Source: Yokenella regensburgei ATCC 49455
GTDB lineage: Bacteria; Pseudomonadota; Gammaproteobacteria; Enterobacterales; Enterobacteriaceae
NCBI RefSeq assembly: GCF_000735455.1
Contig: NZ_JMPS01000064.1
Span: 160,869 to 224,868 of the forward strand
DNA: 64,000 nucleotides
Direction: 5' to 3'
The notes under the pieces are model-generated. The model was not told the origin of the DNA. It was given only the letters and a program-made list of their open reading frames with translations, and did not search any database. A program made the translations under genes and the position numbers. This document shows, one piece after another, positions 1 through 10,448 of the stretch (within the stretch, counting starts at the first letter, position 1; the number at the start of each line of letters is the position of its first letter).

Positions 1-234
1 GTCTTCAAAGCGCGAGTGCAAACGCCTTCCTGGCAGGCAAAGATCAAGGAAATCACCCCGACGTGGGGCATGAAGCTTAAGGATAATCCGGCGCTCATCG
101 AGCAGGCGCTGGCCTATACCAGTGATGTGCTTGAGCTACATTACGAGCCGCAGGCCGGTTTCGATCCGGTACCGAAGGCGCAGCCGGTTGTGCAGGATAC
201 TACGGTGAAAGAGATGGCGGATATCGCGCTCTGA
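1..234 (+). CDS. mqo: Malate:quinone oxidoreductase, C-terminal end (partial)
   Basis: The reading frame is open from base 1 and gives the last 77 residues, ending in KEMADIAL. This matches the E. coli Mqo tail (…KEVADIAL), as does the preceding WQAKIKEITPTWG…YTSDVLEL segment. Mqo is the FAD-dependent, membrane-associated enzyme that oxidises malate to oxaloacetate and passes electrons to quinone. The N-terminal FAD domain lies outside the window. In E. coli mqo also sits beside eco, and the convergent eco gene here supports the call. Confidence 0.88.
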   Translation, partial: VFKARVQTPSWQAKIKEITPTWGMKLKDNPALIEQALAYTSDVLELHYEPQAGFDPVPKAQPVVQDTTVKEMADIAL

Positions 235-235
235 A

Positions 236-272
236 GCAAAAACCCCCGGCTCATCACCGGGGGGGTTGTTTT
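236..272. terminator. Bidirectional terminator between mqo and eco
   Basis: A GC-rich inverted repeat (AACCCCCGG … CCGGGGGGGTT) is flanked by A-rich sequence on the left and T-rich sequence on the right. It lies between two convergent genes, so it can terminate both. Confidence 0.8.
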
Positions 273-762
273 AGCGAACAACCGCGTTGTTGACGGTCTC
301 TTCGGCTTTCCAGATACGGTATTTCACGTCGACGTTATCCGGTGTGTAAATCACGATTGGCAGTTTACTGTTATAACGGATCATGCCGTTATCACCCAGG
401 CCTGCGGTAATGAATTTCTTCTCTTTCTTACCGTCCGGGCAGGCCATCATGGTGGACATCGGTCCGTTCACTTTATCGAAGACATAGTAGTCGTAGCCCC
501 AGCCTTCCAGCGTTTTGCTTTCAAGCTCACCGCCCAGACGGTGCTGGTTGCAGTCAACTTCCAGGGTTTTGCCGATCAACAGCTCGACTTTGTAATCGCC
601 TTCATTCTTCTGCTCTGGCAGCTGAATGACCTGGCGCTTCATGCCTTTCTCCGCTTTCGGATAAGGGGCAACTTTTTCCAGTGGTTGCTCGCCGGCGAAG
701 GCGCTGCCGGAGACGCAGGCAGCAGCCAGCATGGATGCGATGAGTAAACGAGAATTTTTCAC
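271..762 (-). CDS. eco: Ecotin, periplasmic serine protease inhibitor
   Basis: The product is 163 residues with a Sec signal peptide ([23 protein letters not shown]) and a mature part beginning GEQPLEK. Ecotin is a dimeric periplasmic inhibitor of trypsin-fold serine proteases such as trypsin, chymotrypsin and elastase. The reactive loop [13 protein letters not shown] is intact, with Met at the P1 position and the disulfide Cys pair (VDCNQHR and MMACPDG). Length and sequence match the E. coli family member. It is convergent with mqo and probably a single-gene unit. The start is preceded by a purine-rich stretch. Confidence 0.95.
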   Translation of the reverse strand: MKNSRLLIASMLAAACVSGSAFAGEQPLEKVAPYPKAEKGMKRQVIQLPEQKNEGDYKVELLIGKTLEVDCNQHRLGGELESKTLEGWGYDYYVFDKVNGPMSTMMACPDGKKEKKFITAGLGDNGMIRYNSKLPIVIYTPDNVDVKYRIWKAEETVNNAVVR

Positions 763-861
763 TGTTAATCCTTTTTATCAGTTTAATACCGGAATAGCGT
801 AGCACTGATACGGCTAATGATAAGCGGAATTTACTGATTTTTTCATTTCATCCAGCTATAT

Positions 862-892
862 GTGCTAAAAAGCCAGCCGAATGGCTGGCTTG
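862..892 (-). terminator. Terminator of ansB
   Basis: A perfect 8-bp stem AGCCAGCC/GGCTGGCT with a GAAT loop is followed, on the minus strand, by a run of T. It lies about 20 bases past the ansB stop codon. Confidence 0.8.
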
Positions 893-912
893 AATGCTGG
901 CAGGAAAAACGA

Positions 913-1959
913 TCAATACTCGTTAAAGTACTGCTGAATCTTCTGCGGATCGCGGGTTTGCGTCAGCGCCAGCTGCAGCAGTATGCGCGCTTTTTGCGGG
1001 TTCAACGTACCTGAGGCGACAAACCCGTAGCGAGCGTCGTCTACTTCGGCGTCACGGGTGGTCGCGCCGGTTGGTACGCGGGAAGAACGCACGACTACCA
1101 CCCCTTTTTCGGCTGCGGTGGCAAGGGTATCAAAGATGGTTTTATAGAGGTTCCCGTTACCCACCCCGGCGCTGATGATGCCCTGATAACCATCCTGAAT
1201 CAGCGCCTTCGCCGGTAAATCGGAGGCGTTGGCGTAGTTGTACACGATACCCACTTTTGGCAGCGTGGTCAGATTGCTGACGTCGAACGGTGTGGCGGTG
1301 GTGTGCTTCAGGGCAGGAGAGCGCTGGTACTCGATTTTGCCGTTATGAATATACCCGAGCGGACCGTAGTTCACCGCTTTAAAGGTGGCGACGTCGGTCG
1401 TATTGGTTTTCGCAACGTCGCGGGCATCCATCACCGTATCGTTCATGGTGACTAAGACGCCGCGGCGGGCCGATGCCGGATCGGCGGCAGTCACCACGGC
1501 GTTATACAGGTTGAAAGGGCCATCGGCACTCATGGCGGTGGAAGGACGCATGGCCCCGGTCAGCACCACGGGCTTATCGCATTTTACCGTCAGGTCGAGG
1601 AAATAGGCGGTTTCCTCCATGGTGTCTGTCCCGTGGGTAATGACAAAACCGTCGGTTTTACTGCATTCAGCGTTGATCTTTTTAGCAAGCGTCAGCCATA
1701 CCGCATCGTTCATATCCTGCGAACCGATATTCACTACCTGCTCGCCTTTGATGACCGCAATGTCCTTGAGCTGCGGAACGGCTTTTACCAGGCTTTCAAC
1801 CCCGACTTTACCGGCAGTGTAGGAGGACTGTGTGGCGGATTCCCCCCCTCCGGCAATGGTACCGCCGGTGGCGAGAATCGTGACCTGAGGGAGCGCCATT
1901 GCCGTGCTGCTGCAGCCAAGAACGAGCAATGCGACTGCTGAGAGTGTCAAACGGGACAT
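913..1959 (-). CDS. ansB: L-asparaginase II (periplasmic)
   Basis: The product is 348 residues with a signal peptide ending about MALP. It hydrolyses asparagine to aspartate and ammonia in the periplasm. The two catalytic threonine motifs of the family are present: ATGGTIAGG near the mature N-terminus and THGTDTMEET about residue 108. The GAMRPSTAMSADGP segment and the C-terminal ILLQLALTQTRDPQKIQQYF are also typical of type II enzymes. The start has a good ribosome site (AAGGAG, 7 bases upstream). In E. coli ansB lies elsewhere on the chromosome. Here it occupies the interval between eco and the proline tRNA where E. coli carries nap, ccm and narP. E. coli ansB is controlled by CRP and FNR, but I could not find a convincing site for either here. 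Confidence 0.95.
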   Translation of the reverse strand: MSRLTLSAVALLVLGCSSTAMALPQVTILATGGTIAGGGESATQSSYTAGKVGVESLVKAVPQLKDIAVIKGEQVVNIGSQDMNDAVWLTLAKKINAECSKTDGFVITHGTDTMEETAYFLDLTVKCDKPVVLTGAMRPSTAMSADGPFNLYNAVVTAADPASARRGVLVTMNDTVMDARDVAKTNTTDVATFKAVNYGPLGYIHNGKIEYQRSPALKHTTATPFDVSNLTTLPKVGIVYNYANASDLPAKALIQDGYQGIISAGVGNGNLYKTIFDTLATAAEKGVVVVRSSRVPTGATTRDAEVDDARYGFVASGTLNPQKARILLQLALTQTRDPQKIQQYFNEY

Positions 1960-2116
1960 GCGTCAATCTCCTTATGAATGAGTTGCTGGGATTATCCTTA
2001 TACCCACATGAAAAACAGTGACTTATTCCATGTTTACGCAATGACCTGAGCGGTTACAGCCGGTTATTTTTGGATTTTGCTATAGAGATATTCGAAGGAT
2101 GTTCTTTGTTGCAGGC

Positions 2117-2150
2117 ATAAAAAAACCAACCGCGAGGGTTGGTTTTCTTT
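2117..2150 (-). terminator. Terminator of the proline tRNA
   Basis: The stem AACCAACC/GGTTGGTT with a GCGAG-type loop is followed on the minus strand by seven T. It lies about 10 bases past the tRNA 3' end. Confidence 0.8.
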
Positions 2151-2158
2151 GGGAATTT

Positions 2159-2235
2159 TGGTCGGCACGAGAGGATTTGAACCTCCGACCCCTGACACCC
2201 CATGACAGTGCGCTACCAGGCTGCGCTACGTGCCG
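2159..2235 (-). tRNA. proL: tRNA-Pro (GGG anticodon)
   Basis: The 77-base minus-strand sequence starts CGGCACGTAGCGCAG and ends with an encoded CCA. The 5' CGGCACG pairs with 3' CGTGCCG to form the acceptor stem. The T arm GGAGGTTCAAATCC is present and the anticodon GGG lies at about 2199-2201. It matches E. coli proL, which also lies next to yejM. Confidence 0.95.
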
Positions 2236-2306
2236 ATACGTGGGCTAATACTACCCGTTTCTGTTTTGAATGCAAGCAAGCCCTCTGCTAACTGATTCAT
2301 AATTAA

Positions 2307-4067
2307 TCAGTTAGCGATGAAGCGCTTCTCATCCGTCAGAACCTGCAGCAGCAGACTGAGCTGCGGTTTCTGATCCTTCAGCTTGTCACCTTTTCGATCC
2401 CAGGTGGTGTATCTACCGTTGTTTTCGAGCACGACGGTGATTTCCGGCGCGGTGATGGCAAGGGTATTGGTATCCGCCGAGGTCACCCAATACTGGCGGC
2501 GAGTGGCGCTGAACAGATCCTGACCCTGAGAATATTCATTCGCCGGGGTGCTGACATGTAGCAGACGCTGCATCAGCGTGGTCATCACGTCTTTGTGACC
2601 GGTCAGCGTATTAATGCGTTGCGCTGGCGTGCCCGGCCAGTGGATAACCAACGGCACCTGCAGGGCAGGGCGTGACCAGTCGAAACCATTACGCTGAGCG
2701 TCCAGCGGAATACCGTGGGCCGCCGTGATGATAACCACCGTGCTGTCCATCTTGCCTGAAGCCTGCAGCGCGTTCAGCACGCGGCCAATTTGTGCATCAA
2801 CGTCGCCTGCTGCCTGGCTGTAACGGCGGGTAAAGCTCTGCTGCTGGCCGTCATCGATAGTGGTACCGTTCAGTGCCACCCACGAGAACCAGCGGTTATC
2901 GTTCTCAGCGTCGTGCTCGAGCCAGTTAATCCACTGGCTGGCAGTTTGTTCATCGCTCTGATCTTTTGCCGGTGGCAATGAGAAATCGGAGAGCAACGCC
3001 TGGCGATACATCGGGCTCTGGAAACCATCAGACGAGAACAGCCCCAGCTGGTAACCCTGCTGATTTAGCGCCGTCACCAGCGCCGCTGGCGTGCGCGTCG
3101 ACAGAATGCCGTCCATGTAGCCTGCGGAAACACCGTAGAACAGGCCGAAGATGCCGCCATCGACGGTGTTACCAGAGCTCATGTGCTGGGTGAAGGTCAC
3201 GTTTTTCTGCGCGAAGCTTGCCAGTTCCGGCATCAGCTTCTCGTAGCGCGAGTAATTCAGCCCATCAACCGTAATAAGCAGGACGTTCTGGCCCGGCCCC
3301 ATATCACGGAAGTGCAGATCGCTCAGCGGATACTGAACGGAAACGGCTTCCGGGTCGCCTTGCTCAATCAAACGACGCTGGAAGTCCTGCGCATCAAGCA
3401 GACCATGCTTCTCCAGAAACCGACGGGCGGTCATGGGGTAGGAGAGGGGCAGGTTGGCGCGCTGCATGGTGATCGGCCGATAGAAATTGGCATCCGCCCA
3501 GATGTACATCAAATGGGAGGAGATAAAGGAGATAAAGAACAACCACGCGACCGGCACCGCATAGCGGCGGCGACGGGTAAGGCTGCGCAGCTTTTGCCAG
3601 CTCCAGGTGGCGAACAGCATCTCAAGCAGCAAAATAACCGGTACGCTGATAAACATCAGCTGCCAGTCTCGCGCGACTTCGTTCTGGTCCGGGTTAATCA
3701 CCAGTTCCCAGACGAAGGGATTAAGATGGAGGTGGAAGCGGGTAAAGACTTCGGTGTCGATGAGCAGGAGCGTCATTCCGGCGGTGGCGAGGATCGCCGA
3801 CAGGAAGCGCATCAACCGCTGCGACATGACGATAAACGTCAGTGGAAACAGGATCAGTACGTAGGTGGTAAACACCAGAAAGCTAAAGTGCCCGACAACA
3901 CTCACCCAGGAGTAAAGTCTCCCGGCAAGCGTTGTCGGCCAGTCGGCGACAAAAAGATAGCGGCTACCGAGAACCATGGCCAACAGCATGTTGAACAGGG
4001 CGAACCAGTGCCCCCAGCTAACCATCTGGGAGACTTTTTCTCGGTAAGACTGACGGTAAGTCACCAT
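2307..4067 (-). CDS. yejM: Inner-membrane lipid A/LPS homeostasis protein YejM (PbgA, LapC)
   Basis: The product is 586 residues, the same as E. coli. The N-terminal ~190 residues carry five membrane segments (for example WFALFNMLLAMVLGSRYLFVA). They are followed by a periplasmic alkaline-phosphatase-superfamily domain beginning near VLLITVDGLNYSR. The family is essential. It interacts with LapB and so protects or limits LpxC, matching LPS synthesis to demand. The phosphatase-like domain is regarded as a binding rather than a catalytic module. I chose the ATG at 4067 (MVTYRQSYREKVSQM) because it matches the E. coli N-terminus; an upstream in-frame start would add 26 unrelated residues overlapping yejL. 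It follows yejL by 19 bases, so the two form an operon. Confidence 0.95.
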   Translation of the reverse strand: MVTYRQSYREKVSQMVSWGHWFALFNMLLAMVLGSRYLFVADWPTTLAGRLYSWVSVVGHFSFLVFTTYVLILFPLTFIVMSQRLMRFLSAILATAGMTLLLIDTEVFTRFHLHLNPFVWELVINPDQNEVARDWQLMFISVPVILLLEMLFATWSWQKLRSLTRRRRYAVPVAWLFFISFISSHLMYIWADANFYRPITMQRANLPLSYPMTARRFLEKHGLLDAQDFQRRLIEQGDPEAVSVQYPLSDLHFRDMGPGQNVLLITVDGLNYSRYEKLMPELASFAQKNVTFTQHMSSGNTVDGGIFGLFYGVSAGYMDGILSTRTPAALVTALNQQGYQLGLFSSDGFQSPMYRQALLSDFSLPPAKDQSDEQTASQWINWLEHDAENDNRWFSWVALNGTTIDDGQQQSFTRRYSQAAGDVDAQIGRVLNALQASGKMDSTVVIITAAHGIPLDAQRNGFDWSRPALQVPLVIHWPGTPAQRINTLTGHKDVMTTLMQRLLHVSTPANEYSQGQDLFSATRRQYWVTSADTNTLAITAPEITVVLENNGRYTTWDRKGDKLKDQKPQLSLLLQVLTDEKRFIAN

Positions 4068-4086
4068 ATGCTGTTGTACGTGTTCC

Positions 4087-4314
4087 TTAGTGAGCCTTGT
4101 CGTCGCTGACGGAAGACTGAAGCGCCTGGGCGAACGAACGGGCAATCGCCTGACGCTGGGCCGGAGCGACGCTGGTATTAATCAGGTTAGTCACCATATT
4201 ACCCAGCACCATCAGCGACAGGTCGGTCGGCGACTTATGTTTTTCCAGTACGTTGAGCAGTTCACTCAGCAGTTGTTCAACGTGTTCATCACTATAGCGG
4301 GAGAGTTGCGGCAT
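4087..4314 (-). CDS. yejL: Conserved small protein YejL (UPF0352)
   Basis: This 75-residue cytosolic protein ([18 protein letters not shown]…) is helical, with no membrane segment, and matches E. coli YejL across its length. Its biochemical role is unknown. It is the first gene of the yejL-yejM unit and divergent from yejK. Confidence 0.92.
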   Translation of the reverse strand: MPQLSRYSDEHVEQLLSELLNVLEKHKSPTDLSLMVLGNMVTNLINTSVAPAQRQAIARSFAQALQSSVSDDKAH

Positions 4315-4447
4315 AAATCAAAATCTGTTTGTTCATGAAAGGGCAACATATTAACGTAGCACCAGCTTTTTTTCCGCTTTTTTTCTACTCTTGCACAGTC
4401 GCGCCGGGGGTGATTGAATACCGCCCGGTCTAAAAGGAGAGTTTAAC

Positions 4448-5455
4448 ATGAGTCTGGACATCAACCAGATTGCCCTGCACCAGCTTATCAAGCGTGATGA
4501 ACAGAACCTTGAGCTGGTGTTGCGCGATACCCTGCTGGAGCCGACGGCAACCGTCGAAGAGATGATGGCGGAGCTGCATCGCGTCTACAGCGCCAAAAAT
4601 AAAGCTTACGGCATGTTCAATGACGACAGCGAGCTGGCACAAACCCTGCGCCTGAATCGTCAGGGCGAAGAGGACTTTCTGGCGTTCAGCCGCGCGGCCA
4701 CCGGTCGCCTGCGCGATGAGCTGGCGAAATACCCGTTTGCCGAAGGCGGCATTGTCCTGTTCTGCCATTACCGCTACCTGGCGGTAGAGTACCTGCTGGT
4801 TGCAGTGCTGAATAACCTGAACAGCATGCGCGTGAATGAACAGCTGGATATCAGCGCGACGCATTATCTGGATATTAATCACGCCGACATCGTGGCGCGT
4901 ATCGATCTCACCGAGTGGGAAACCAATCCGGACTCTTCCCGCTACCTGACATTCCTGAAAGGGCGCGTGGGTCGCAAAGTGGCCGATTTCTTTATGGATT
5001 TCCTCGGCGCCAGCGAAGGGTTGAATGCGAAAGCGCAAAACCGTGGTCTGCTGCAGGCGGTAGACGACTTTACGGCAGAAGCGCAGCTCGATAAGTCCGA
5101 GCGTCAGAATGTGCGCCAGCAGGTCTACACCTACTGCAACGAACAACTGCAGGCGGGAGAAGAGATTGAGCTGGAATCACTCTCTAAGGAGCTTGCGGGC
5201 GTTAGCGAAGTGAGTTTCCAGGAATTCACCGCGGAGAAAGGCTATGAGCTGGAAGAGAGTTTCCCGGCGGACCGCAGTACCCTGCGCCAGCTGACTAAAT
5301 ATGCCGGCAGCGGCGGCGGCCTGACGATTAATTTCGATGCCATGCTGCTCGGGGAACGGATCTTCTGGGATCCGGCAACCGATACGCTGACCATCAAAGG
5401 TACACCGCCGAACCTGCGTGACCAGCTGCAGCGCCGTACTTCCGGCGGTAAATGA
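4448..5455 (+). CDS. yejK: Nucleoid-associated protein YejK (NdpA)
   Basis: The product is 335 residues, as in E. coli. The family is nucleoid-associated (37-kDa NdpA type) and binds DNA, including single-stranded DNA. The start [19 protein letters not shown] follows a strong ribosome site (AAAAGGAGAG). The C-terminus is basic ([12 protein letters not shown]). It is transcribed alone, divergent from yejL and convergent with rplY. Confidence 0.93.
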   Translation: MSLDINQIALHQLIKRDEQNLELVLRDTLLEPTATVEEMMAELHRVYSAKNKAYGMFNDDSELAQTLRLNRQGEEDFLAFSRAATGRLRDELAKYPFAEGGIVLFCHYRYLAVEYLLVAVLNNLNSMRVNEQLDISATHYLDINHADIVARIDLTEWETNPDSSRYLTFLKGRVGRKVADFFMDFLGASEGLNAKAQNRGLLQAVDDFTAEAQLDKSERQNVRQQVYTYCNEQLQAGEEIELESLSKELAGVSEVSFQEFTAEKGYELEESFPADRSTLRQLTKYAGSGGGLTINFDAMLLGERIFWDPATDTLTIKGTPPNLRDQLQRRTSGGK

Positions 5456-5462
5456 CAGCCAT

Positions 5463-5491
5463 AAAAAAACCCCGCAATGCGGGGTTTTTTT
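5463..5491. terminator. Bidirectional terminator between yejK and rplY
   Basis: The stem AACCCCGC-AAT-GCGGGGTT is flanked by A7 on the left and T7 on the right, so it serves both convergent genes. Confidence 0.9.
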
Positions 5492-5507
5492 GACTTGTCA
5501 GCGACGA

Positions 5508-5792
5508 TTACGCGCGAACGAAGTCCATGTGAGACAGTTTGGCTTTGAACGCGTGACGCTGTACAGCCTGAACCTTCACTTTTTCTTCTTTGCCGTCGAC
5601 AACCAGAGTCAGAACTTCGCTGTAGAATTCAGGTTTGTTCTGCATGTTCCACAGTTTGTCGTGATCCAGTTCGATTGCAACCGGAGCAGCTTCGCCACCA
5701 TAGATGATAGCCGGGAACTTGTTAGCTGCGCGCAGGCGGCGGCTCGCACCCTTACCCTGCTCTTTACGTGCTTCTACGTTGATAGTAAACAT
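5508..5792 (-). CDS. rplY: 50S ribosomal protein L25
   Basis: This 94-residue single-domain protein ([21 protein letters not shown]…) is the short form of the family, without the C-terminal CTC extension. It binds the 5S rRNA loop E. Length and sequence are those of E. coli. It is transcribed alone on the minus strand. Confidence 0.97.
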   Translation of the reverse strand: MFTINVEARKEQGKGASRRLRAANKFPAIIYGGEAAPVAIELDHDKLWNMQNKPEFYSEVLTLVVDGKEEKVKVQAVQRHAFKAKLSHMDFVRA

Positions 5793-5928
5793 TGATATCT
5801 CTCTTACTTAATGTAATTCCTGCTACAGGCGACCCAGCAGCAGGTAAGTGATCTGCTTTGCATATGGAATGCAAAAGCGGGCGGCATTATAGCCGCGAAA
5901 GCATTTCGCATCAATGGAAAAGCGACAT

Positions 5929-7686
5929 TCAGCGCAACTCATTGGCCCGACGGAAGCGTCCCTCGTAGTCGAAGACCTTTTCACGGACCTGCCAGAACTG
6001 GCCTTTCTTACGCGCCACAACGAAATCGGGATGGCGCAGCAGAGGTTCCTGCGCCACGATATCAGCGGCCGTTATCCAGCGCAGTGGAATGCCTGGCGTG
6101 CGGGTGTGCGGGCGGATAAATAGCTGTTCGAACGCTGTACGCTGGGCAGGGGTGTGCAGACGAAAACGCTCGCTCACGTCCGCACCGTCTTCGTCGAAAT
6201 AGGTGATTTTCAGCCATTCGCCTTTCTCATCCGCCCCGTGCTGCAGCTGCATGCCGCTGCAGCGTAACACCAGCGCGTCTTTGAGCTTCAGCGCCGCTTT
6301 CAGCATATCGTCCGGGTCAACCAGCACGGTATCGCACTCGCGGCAGCGGCGGGCGGCAATATCGTTTTCGGCATTACATTGTGGGCAGTTTTTAAAGCGG
6401 AAGCGATAATCGCACTGTTCGCGGTTGCCGTCGTCATCCTCAAGCCACCCCTGGCAGCGACGACCGAAGTGTTCAATCAGCGTACCGTCGGCGGTAGTTT
6501 TCCCCCAGAAGGTATTGGCAAAGCCGCATCCTGGGCAGAAAACCTGTACCGGGACGTTGTCACTTTTTCCTTTTGGTGCCCCCACTTCCGGGGTGTAAAG
6601 GTCGTGTGGATTACCGGCATAGTCGAGGATCAGGCAGTCGGTCTTCCCCGGGGAGAGGCGCAGTCCACGCCCCACAATCTGCTGATACAGGCTAACGGAC
6701 TCGGTCGGGCGCAGAATCGCAATCAGGTCGATATGCGGAGCATCAAATCCGGTGGTTAGTACCGCGACGTTGACCAGAAAACGAAACTGCTGCGCTTTGA
6801 AGGCGGTTATCAGCTCATCGCGCTGCGGGCCCGGGGTTTCGCCGGTAATCAGGGCCGCATCGTCTGCGGGCAGCAGGCCGGTGATTTCCCGAGCGTGTTC
6901 GACGGTGGCGGCAAAAATCATCACCCCTTTGCGCGCTTCGGCGAACTCAATTATCTGGCTGATGATGTGCGGCGTCACGCGTTGCTGTTTTTTCAGCTCG
7001 CGGTTGAGGTCTGCCTCACTGAAAAGACCATTGCTCTGCGCCTGCAGACGGCTGAAATCGTACTGCACCACCGGCATATCGAGCCGCTCCGGCGGCGTCA
7101 GATAACCGTGCTTTATCATATAGCGCAGCGGGAGCTCATAGATGCAGTCGCGAAACAGGGCTTTCTCGGTACCGCGCACCATGCCGTGGTAGTGGAATTG
7201 ATAGATCCAGCCTTTACCCAGACGAAAAGGCGTAGCAGTGAGCCCGAGCAGACGCAGGTGAGGGTTTACCCCGGTCAGATGATTAAGGATTTGCTGGTAC
7301 TGGCTCTCTTCGTCGTCGCCAATGCGGTGGCATTCATCGACAATCAGCAGCGAAAACTCGGCCTGGAAATGGTCAAGATTACGGGCGACCGATTGAACGC
7401 TGCCAAACACGACTTTGCCGTGGCTCTCTTTGCGCTTAAGCCCGGCGGCGTAGATATCGGCATCGAGGCCAAGGGCACAATATTTAGCATGGTTCTGCGC
7501 GACCAGCTCTTTGACATGCGCCAGTACAAGCACGCGGCCACGCGCGAGCCTTGCCAGCTCGGCAATGACGAGGCTTTTTCCGGCACCGGTGGGCAGCACT
7601 ATCACTGCCGGTTCGCGGTGACGACGAAAGTGGGCGAGGGTGGCGTCGACGGCTTCCTGCTGGTAGGGACGAAGGGTAAAAGTCAT
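5929..7686 (-). CDS. radD: Superfamily 2 helicase-like DNA repair protein RadD (YejH)
   Basis: The product is 585 residues (E. coli 586). The N-terminal SF2 core has Walker A LPTGAGKS (about residues 31-38), the DECH box in [13 protein letters not shown] (about 135) and GLTATPFR. The second RecA-like domain has motif [12 protein letters not shown]. The C-terminal part holds cysteine clusters ([14 protein letters not shown] and RRCREC) that suggest zinc binding. RadD is an ATPase involved in recombination-type DNA repair and interacts with SSB in E. coli. It is divergent from rsuA with about 150 bases between them. Confidence 0.93.
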   Translation of the reverse strand: MTFTLRPYQQEAVDATLAHFRRHREPAVIVLPTGAGKSLVIAELARLARGRVLVLAHVKELVAQNHAKYCALGLDADIYAAGLKRKESHGKVVFGSVQSVARNLDHFQAEFSLLIVDECHRIGDDEESQYQQILNHLTGVNPHLRLLGLTATPFRLGKGWIYQFHYHGMVRGTEKALFRDCIYELPLRYMIKHGYLTPPERLDMPVVQYDFSRLQAQSNGLFSEADLNRELKKQQRVTPHIISQIIEFAEARKGVMIFAATVEHAREITGLLPADDAALITGETPGPQRDELITAFKAQQFRFLVNVAVLTTGFDAPHIDLIAILRPTESVSLYQQIVGRGLRLSPGKTDCLILDYAGNPHDLYTPEVGAPKGKSDNVPVQVFCPGCGFANTFWGKTTADGTLIEHFGRRCQGWLEDDDGNREQCDYRFRFKNCPQCNAENDIAARRCRECDTVLVDPDDMLKAALKLKDALVLRCSGMQLQHGADEKGEWLKITYFDEDGADVSERFRLHTPAQRTAFEQLFIRPHTRTPGIPLRWITAADIVAQEPLLRHPDFVVARKKGQFWQVREKVFDYEGRFRRANELR

Positions 7687-7837
7687 AACTCAATGATATC
7701 CATTAACAGCCACATAGTATGCCACGAATCTTTTTCCTTGAGTGCCGGAAGGAGCCCGTTATACTGGTTTCTGTTATTACTTCTTTTTTCGGGATCTGTG
7801 CCCGACCTCCGGCATTATTACAGGCTAAAAAAACCTC

Positions 7838-8545
7838 ATGCGACTTGATAAGTTTATCGCTCAGCAACTCGGCGTCAGCCGTGCTATTGCCGGGCGCGAG
7901 ATCCGCGGCAGCCGCGTTACCGTGGATGGCGACATTGTTAAAAACACCGCGTTTAAACTCGAGCCAGAGCACCATGTTGAATACGATGGTAACGCGCTGA
8001 CTCAGCAGAACGGGCCACGCTACTTCATGCTTAATAAGCCGCAGGGCTACGTGTGCTCCACTGATGATCCGGATCATCCAACGGTGCTGTACTTCCTTGA
8101 TGAACCTGTTGCACACAAACTGCATGCAGCGGGGCGTCTGGATATTGACACCACGGGGCTGGTACTGATGACCGACGACGGTCAGTGGTCGCACCGTATT
8201 ACGTCGCCAAAACACCACTGCGAAAAAACCTATCTGGTGAACCTGGAATCGCCGGTAAGCGACGATACCGCTGAACAGTTTGAGAAAGGCGTTCAGCTGC
8301 ACAATGAAAAATCGCTGACCAAACCGGCGGTGCTTGAAGTGATTACGCCAACGGAAGTGCGCCTGACGATTAGCGAAGGTCGTTATCATCAGGTCAAACG
8401 TATGTTTGCAGCGGTGGGGAATCGCGTTGTCGGACTGCATCGTGAGCGCATTGGCGATATCACGCTCGACCCGAGCCTTGAGCCCGGAGAATACCGCCCG
8501 TTGACGGCAGAAGAGATTGCCTCCGTCGGTGCGCCGTCCAGTTAA
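7838..8545 (+). CDS. rsuA: 16S rRNA pseudouridine(516) synthase
   Basis: The product is 235 residues, slightly longer than E. coli RsuA (231) because of a short C-terminal tail. An S4 RNA-binding domain comes first ([23 protein letters not shown]). The catalytic domain follows, with the [17 protein letters not shown] motif containing the catalytic Asp. It modifies U516 of 16S rRNA. It probably shares a transcript with bcr, which begins 15 bases after its stop. Confidence 0.96.
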   Translation: MRLDKFIAQQLGVSRAIAGREIRGSRVTVDGDIVKNTAFKLEPEHHVEYDGNALTQQNGPRYFMLNKPQGYVCSTDDPDHPTVLYFLDEPVAHKLHAAGRLDIDTTGLVLMTDDGQWSHRITSPKHHCEKTYLVNLESPVSDDTAEQFEKGVQLHNEKSLTKPAVLEVITPTEVRLTISEGRYHQVKRMFAAVGNRVVGLHRERIGDITLDPSLEPGEYRPLTAEEIASVGAPSS

Positions 8546-8560
8546 CTTCAGGAGTGATGC

Positions 8561-9754
8561 GTGACGACCAGGAAACACTCTTCGCTGGGCATTATTTTGA
8601 TCCTTGGCCTGCTGGCCATGCTGATGCCGCTGTCTATCGATATGTACTTGCCTGCGCTGCCGGTTATCTCCGCGCAGTTTGGCGTACCGGCAGGCAGTGC
8701 GCAGATGACCCTGAGTACCTATATTCTGGGCTTTGCGGTCGGGCAGCTGTTGTATGGCCCGATGGCCGACAGTATCGGGCGTAAACCCGTTATCCTCGGC
8801 GGTACGCTGGTGTTCGCGGCGGCGGCGGTGGCCTGTGCGCTGTCGCAGACTATCGATCAGCTGATTATCATGCGCTTCTTCCATGGCCTGGCGGCCGCGG
8901 CGGCGAGCGTGGTGATCAACGCCCTGATGCGCGATATTTATCCGAAGGAAGAGTTCTCCCGCATGATGTCCTTCGTCATGCTGGTGACGACCATTGCGCC
9001 GCTGGTGGCACCGATGGTGGGGGGCGCGGTGCTGGTGTGGTTTAGCTGGCACACCATCTTCTGGATCCTCGCCGTTGCCGCGCTGCTCGCCTCAACGATG
9101 ATCTTCTTTTTCATCAGCGAGACGCTGCCGGTGGAGCGGCGACAGAAGTTCCACATTCGTACCACGCTGGGCAACTTTGCTACGCTGTTCCGTCATAAGC
9201 GGGTGCTGAGCTACATGCTGGCAAGCGGTTTCAGCTTTGCCGGGATGTTCTCCTTCTTAAGCGCCGGGCCGTTTGTTTACATCGAGCTTAACCACGTGGC
9301 GCCGCAGCACTTTGGCTATTATTTTGCGCTGAACATCGTCTTTTTGTTCATTATGACGATTATTAATAGCCGCTTTGTGCGGCGCATCGGGGCGCTCAAC
9401 ATGTTCCGCGCCGGGCTTTGGATCCAGTTCGCGATGGCGATATGGATGGTGGTGTGCGGTCTGCTGGGCGTTGGCTTCTGGTCGCTGGTGATCGGCGTGG
9501 CGGCATTTGTTGGCTGTATCTCGATGATTTCGTCAAACGCGATGGCGGTGATCCTTGATGAGTTTCCGCACATGGCGGGAACCGCATCGTCGCTTGCCGG
9601 GACATTCCGTTTTGGTATTGGGGCAATCGTGGGGGCACTGCTGTCGCTGGCGACCTTTACTTCCGCCTGGCCGATGCTGATTTCTATCGCGCTCTGCGCA
9701 ACGCTTTCGATCCTTTTCTACCTTTACGCCAGCCGTCCGCGCAAAGCTGGGTAA
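8561..9754 (+). CDS. bcr: Bcr/CflA family multidrug efflux MFS transporter
   Basis: The product is 397 residues with 12 predicted membrane helices. It is a drug:H+ antiporter of the major facilitator family; in E. coli it gives bicyclomycin and sulfonamide tolerance and exports some dipeptides. The motif [17 protein letters not shown] is the family's loop 2-3 signature. The start is GTG, with GGAGTG just upstream. It lies directly after rsuA. Confidence 0.95.
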   Translation: MTTRKHSSLGIILILGLLAMLMPLSIDMYLPALPVISAQFGVPAGSAQMTLSTYILGFAVGQLLYGPMADSIGRKPVILGGTLVFAAAAVACALSQTIDQLIIMRFFHGLAAAAASVVINALMRDIYPKEEFSRMMSFVMLVTTIAPLVAPMVGGAVLVWFSWHTIFWILAVAALLASTMIFFFISETLPVERRQKFHIRTTLGNFATLFRHKRVLSYMLASGFSFAGMFSFLSAGPFVYIELNHVAPQHFGYYFALNIVFLFIMTIINSRFVRRIGALNMFRAGLWIQFAMAIWMVVCGLLGVGFWSLVIGVAAFVGCISMISSNAMAVILDEFPHMAGTASSLAGTFRFGIGAIVGALLSLATFTSAWPMLISIALCATLSILFYLYASRPRKAG

Positions 9755-9772
9755 AAATTCAGCATTTATCAT

Positions 9773-9803
9773 TAAAAACAGGGGCTAAATCAGCCCCTTT
9801 TTT
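9773..9803 (+). terminator. Terminator of rsuA-bcr
   Basis: The stem AGGGGCT/AGCCCCT around AAATC is followed by T6, about 20 bases after the bcr stop. Confidence 0.88.
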
Positions 9804-10100
9804 GACGCATATCAACGGAAATCCGCTTCTGATTAGAGATATATGTTTCCTCTATGTAAAATCAATTTATGTAAAAAGTCACATCGTTGTAGACAAAAAG
9901 GTTGTTTTAGATCACAGAAACGGGTACATATAGCGCCAAAATGCATTCGTGAACGTTTTGTAAAACACAAGATAATAAGTCGTTAAGCCGCACCGGGTGC
10001 GGGTTTCCGTGTTTCTGTTTGGTATGCAGGACTAAATGTCAACGATGTGTTAAAATGGATGTGAATAAATTGTGAAGCATTTTGCTTCCGGGGAAATATC
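9804..10100. other. bcr-yejG intergenic region
   Basis: No gene is visible. The region is AT-rich with a 6-bp GC hairpin (CCGCAC/GTGCGG, 9988-10002) followed by a T-rich stretch about 90 bases before yejG. This could be an attenuator or the end of a short RNA. A possible half CRP/FNR site (TAGATCACA) lies near 9908. Nothing else is supported. Confidence 0.4.
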
Positions 10101-10445
10101 GTGAATACTATCCAGCTTTCTATTGTCCACCGCCTACCCCAGAGCTATCGCTGGTCGGCCGGTTTTGCAGGTTCCAGAGTTGAACCGATTCCGCAAAACG
10201 GCCCACAGAACGATAACTGCCTGGTCGGCCTGAAATTGCTGAGTCCGGATGGCGAAAAAGCCTGGCCGGTAATGCATACGCTCAGCCAGGCGCTGACCGA
10301 TATCGAAGTCGCCTGTTCCGTACTGGAGTGCGAGGGTGAGCCGTGCCTGTTCGTCGAACGACAGGACGAATTTGCTGCCACCTGCCGACTGAAGAATTTT
10401 GGCGTGGCTATCGCCGAACCTTTTTCTGGCAACAACCCGTTCTGA
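10101..10445 (+). CDS. yejG: Conserved protein YejG
   Basis: This 114-residue soluble protein of unknown function is close to E. coli YejG ([10 protein letters not shown] and [37 protein letters not shown]). The start is GTG, with GGGGAAA upstream. It is convergent with yejF, whose stop is only 3 bases away, so there is no room for a separate terminator. Confidence 0.93.
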   Translation: MNTIQLSIVHRLPQSYRWSAGFAGSRVEPIPQNGPQNDNCLVGLKLLSPDGEKAWPVMHTLSQALTDIEVACSVLECEGEPCLFVERQDEFAATCRLKNFGVAIAEPFSGNNPF

Positions 10446-10448
10446 ACG

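Noticed and set aside
1960..2110. FNR or CRP site at the ansB promoter
   Set aside because: E. coli ansB is CRP/FNR-controlled, but no sequence here matches either consensus well enough to list.
3183..4109. 308-codon frame antisense to yejM
   Set aside because: It is a shadow of a core gene, rich in Gln, His and Arg, with no family match.
7703..9052. 449-codon frame antisense to rsuA and bcr
   Set aside because: It spans two well-supported plus-strand genes and has no domain, so it is a shadow.
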